From: an uncultured Lachnobacterium sp.
GTDB lineage: Bacteria; Bacillota; Clostridia; Lachnospirales; Lachnospiraceae
Length of the DNA stretch: 6,142 nt
NCBI GenBank assembly: GCA_945971355.1
Contig: CAMFPD010000135.1
Location: 1 to 6,142, forward strand
Direction: 5' to 3'
Part shown: in pieces, positions 5,570-6,142 of the stretch
Layout: each line of letters begins with the position of its first letter
Position numbering within the stretch: position 1 is the first letter of the stretch
Translations under genes and position numbers: made by a program
Notes under the pieces: model-generated
What the model was told of the DNA's origin: nothing
The model's input: the letters and a program-made list of their open reading frames with translations, nothing else
The model's database searches: none

Positions 5570-5596
5570 TATGCATAATGTGAGTAGTTACGCATA
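5570..5596. repeat. Inverted repeat in the divergent intergenic region
   Basis: TATGCATAA (5570-5578) and TTACGCATA (5588-5596) pair in 8 of 9 positions around a 9-bp centre. It lies between the minus-strand 56-aa gene and the plus-strand gene that starts at 5702. The spacing of two half-sites about one helical turn and a half apart would suit a dimeric regulator. The rest of the AT-rich 5535-5701 gap shows no clear promoter; TTGTAT-16-TAATAT near 5625-5652 is a poor plus-strand candidate. Confidence 0.4.
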
Positions 5597-5701
5597 CATA
5601 TTTATTAAAATCGCTTCTTTTTTCTTGTATATGGGAAAATTCAGTGTAATATCGAATTTCAAAACATATACATATTAAAAAGAAATCAAAGGAAAATGTA
5701 C

Positions 5702-6019
5702 ATGAACGAAAATGACTCAATATTCACGCCATATGATGAAATGACACAGACTAAGGAGCTTCAGATTATCAAATCTATTGTTCCTTATTTACCTGCCAAT
5801 AAACAAAAGCAGTTTTCATTAATGATTCAATATATACAAATGATAAACTGCCTGAATTTATTTTCTGATTCCAATCAGACTCTGGTGGCAGCAGAAACAA
5901 CAGATCCTGCCAGCAGACGAACTGCAATATTAAATGCAGTCAAAAAATTTTGTACCCCAAAGGAACAGGAAACAATTGATACTTTTTTAAGTATTTTCAG
6001 TGTTCTTGACAATCATTAA
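5702..6019 (+). CDS. Small helical protein of unknown function (105 aa)
   Basis: I do not recognise a named family. The protein is predicted by eye to be mostly helical and cytosolic, with no signal peptide and no long hydrophobic span. Visible parts are an amphipathic helix with IIKSIVPYLP (22-31), a methionine- and isoleucine-rich helix MIQYIQMINCLNLF (41-54), a polar Ala/Thr/Ser stretch (59-73), and a final helix pair from AILNAVKKFC to FLSIFSVLD (75-103). Cysteines are at 50 and 84. The start is taken as ATG at 5702 because AAAGGA lies about 8 bp upstream; the ATG at 5696 is too close to that site. It is followed after 17 bp by another small gene in the same direction, so the two are probably co-transcribed, and both carry a hydrophobic helix with a P-[YF]-L motif. 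Confidence 0.82.
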   Translation: MNENDSIFTPYDEMTQTKELQIIKSIVPYLPANKQKQFSLMIQYIQMINCLNLFSDSNQTLVAAETTDPASRRTAILNAVKKFCTPKEQETIDTFLSIFSVLDNH

Positions 6020-6036
6020 AATAATTAGGAGATATT

Positions 6037-6142
6037 GTGACAAAACAAGAATTTATTCAATCCTTTGAACAAAAAGAAAAGCCATCAGATATGATGCAGG
6101 CAATACCCTTTTTAATGGAAAATATAAACGAAGCAAAACGCA
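6037..6142 (+). CDS. Small protein of unknown function, N-terminal 35 codons (cut by window end)
   Basis: The frame opens at GTG with AGGAG 5 bp upstream and stays open to the window end. The visible residues (VTKQEFIQSFEQKEKPSDMM, then QAIPFLMENINEAKR) are charged and helical. The segment MMQAIPFLMEN resembles IIKSIVPYLPAN of the preceding gene, which hints at a related pair. The family is not recognised and the full length is unknown. The 17-bp gap from the upstream stop supports one transcript. Confidence 0.72.
   Translation, partial: MTKQEFIQSFEQKEKPSDMMQAIPFLMENINEAKR

Noticed and set aside
5696..5701. A start two codons earlier for the 105-aa protein
   Set aside because: The ribosome binding site AAAGGA is almost adjacent to the ATG at 5696; spacing suits the ATG at 5702.
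1..6142. CRISPR array, insertion sequence, tRNA or rRNA, riboswitch
   Set aside because: No regularly spaced repeats, transposase fragments, cloverleaf-like or rRNA sequences were seen, and the two operon leaders (about 46 nt) are too short for a known riboswitch.

Overview
The window looks like a low-GC, anaerobic Clostridia genome. It is most likely a gut Lachnospiraceae member of the Eubacterium rectale / Roseburia / Agathobacter kind. The grounds are AT-rich intergenic DNA, strong AGGAGG-type ribosome binding sites, clostridial-type Rex and FCD-GntR regulators, and a 'chorion-like' high-cysteine small protein that I associate with this family. The genus is inferred from protein character, not from any search.

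Layout. (1) Bases 1-1645, minus strand: the redox operon rex -> unknown coiled-coil protein -> NAD(P)H-hydrate repair enzyme (Nnr/YjeF, cut by the window edge). The genes are 12-19 bp apart and all use non-ATG starts. The operon has a consensus sigma-A promoter (TTGACA-17 bp-TATAAT) with a Rex-type palindrome touching the -35 box. (2) Bases 1695-5049, minus strand: a three-gene operon made of a Re-type citrate synthase (HMGL/isopropylmalate-synthase fold), a GntR/FCD regulator and a eukaryotic-type NADP isocitrate dehydrogenase. The gaps are 11 bp. The promoter (TTGACG-17-TACAAT) has a perfect 18-bp palindrome over its -10 box, a probable operator for the GntR protein. No canonical gltA-type citrate synthase or aconitase is in the window. 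(3) Bases 5050-6142: small-protein territory. It holds a 73-residue protein with 13 cysteines built from two tandem units, a convergent 56-codon reading frame on the minus strand, a shared hairpin, and two small helical proteins of unknown function on the plus strand (the second cut by the window end).

How it works together. The citrate synthase and Icd make 2-oxoglutarate and NADPH by the oxidative half of the TCA route, as in anaerobes that use it to make glutamate; aconitase must be encoded elsewhere. The GntR protein, encoded between the two enzymes, probably senses a carboxylate of this pathway and represses its own operon. Next door, Rex reads NADH/NAD+ and probably controls its own operon, which carries the repair system for damaged NAD(P)H. 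The region is therefore a central-carbon and redox locus beside a set of undescribed small proteins. The cysteine-rich gene has a weak sporulation-type promoter match, and its role is open.
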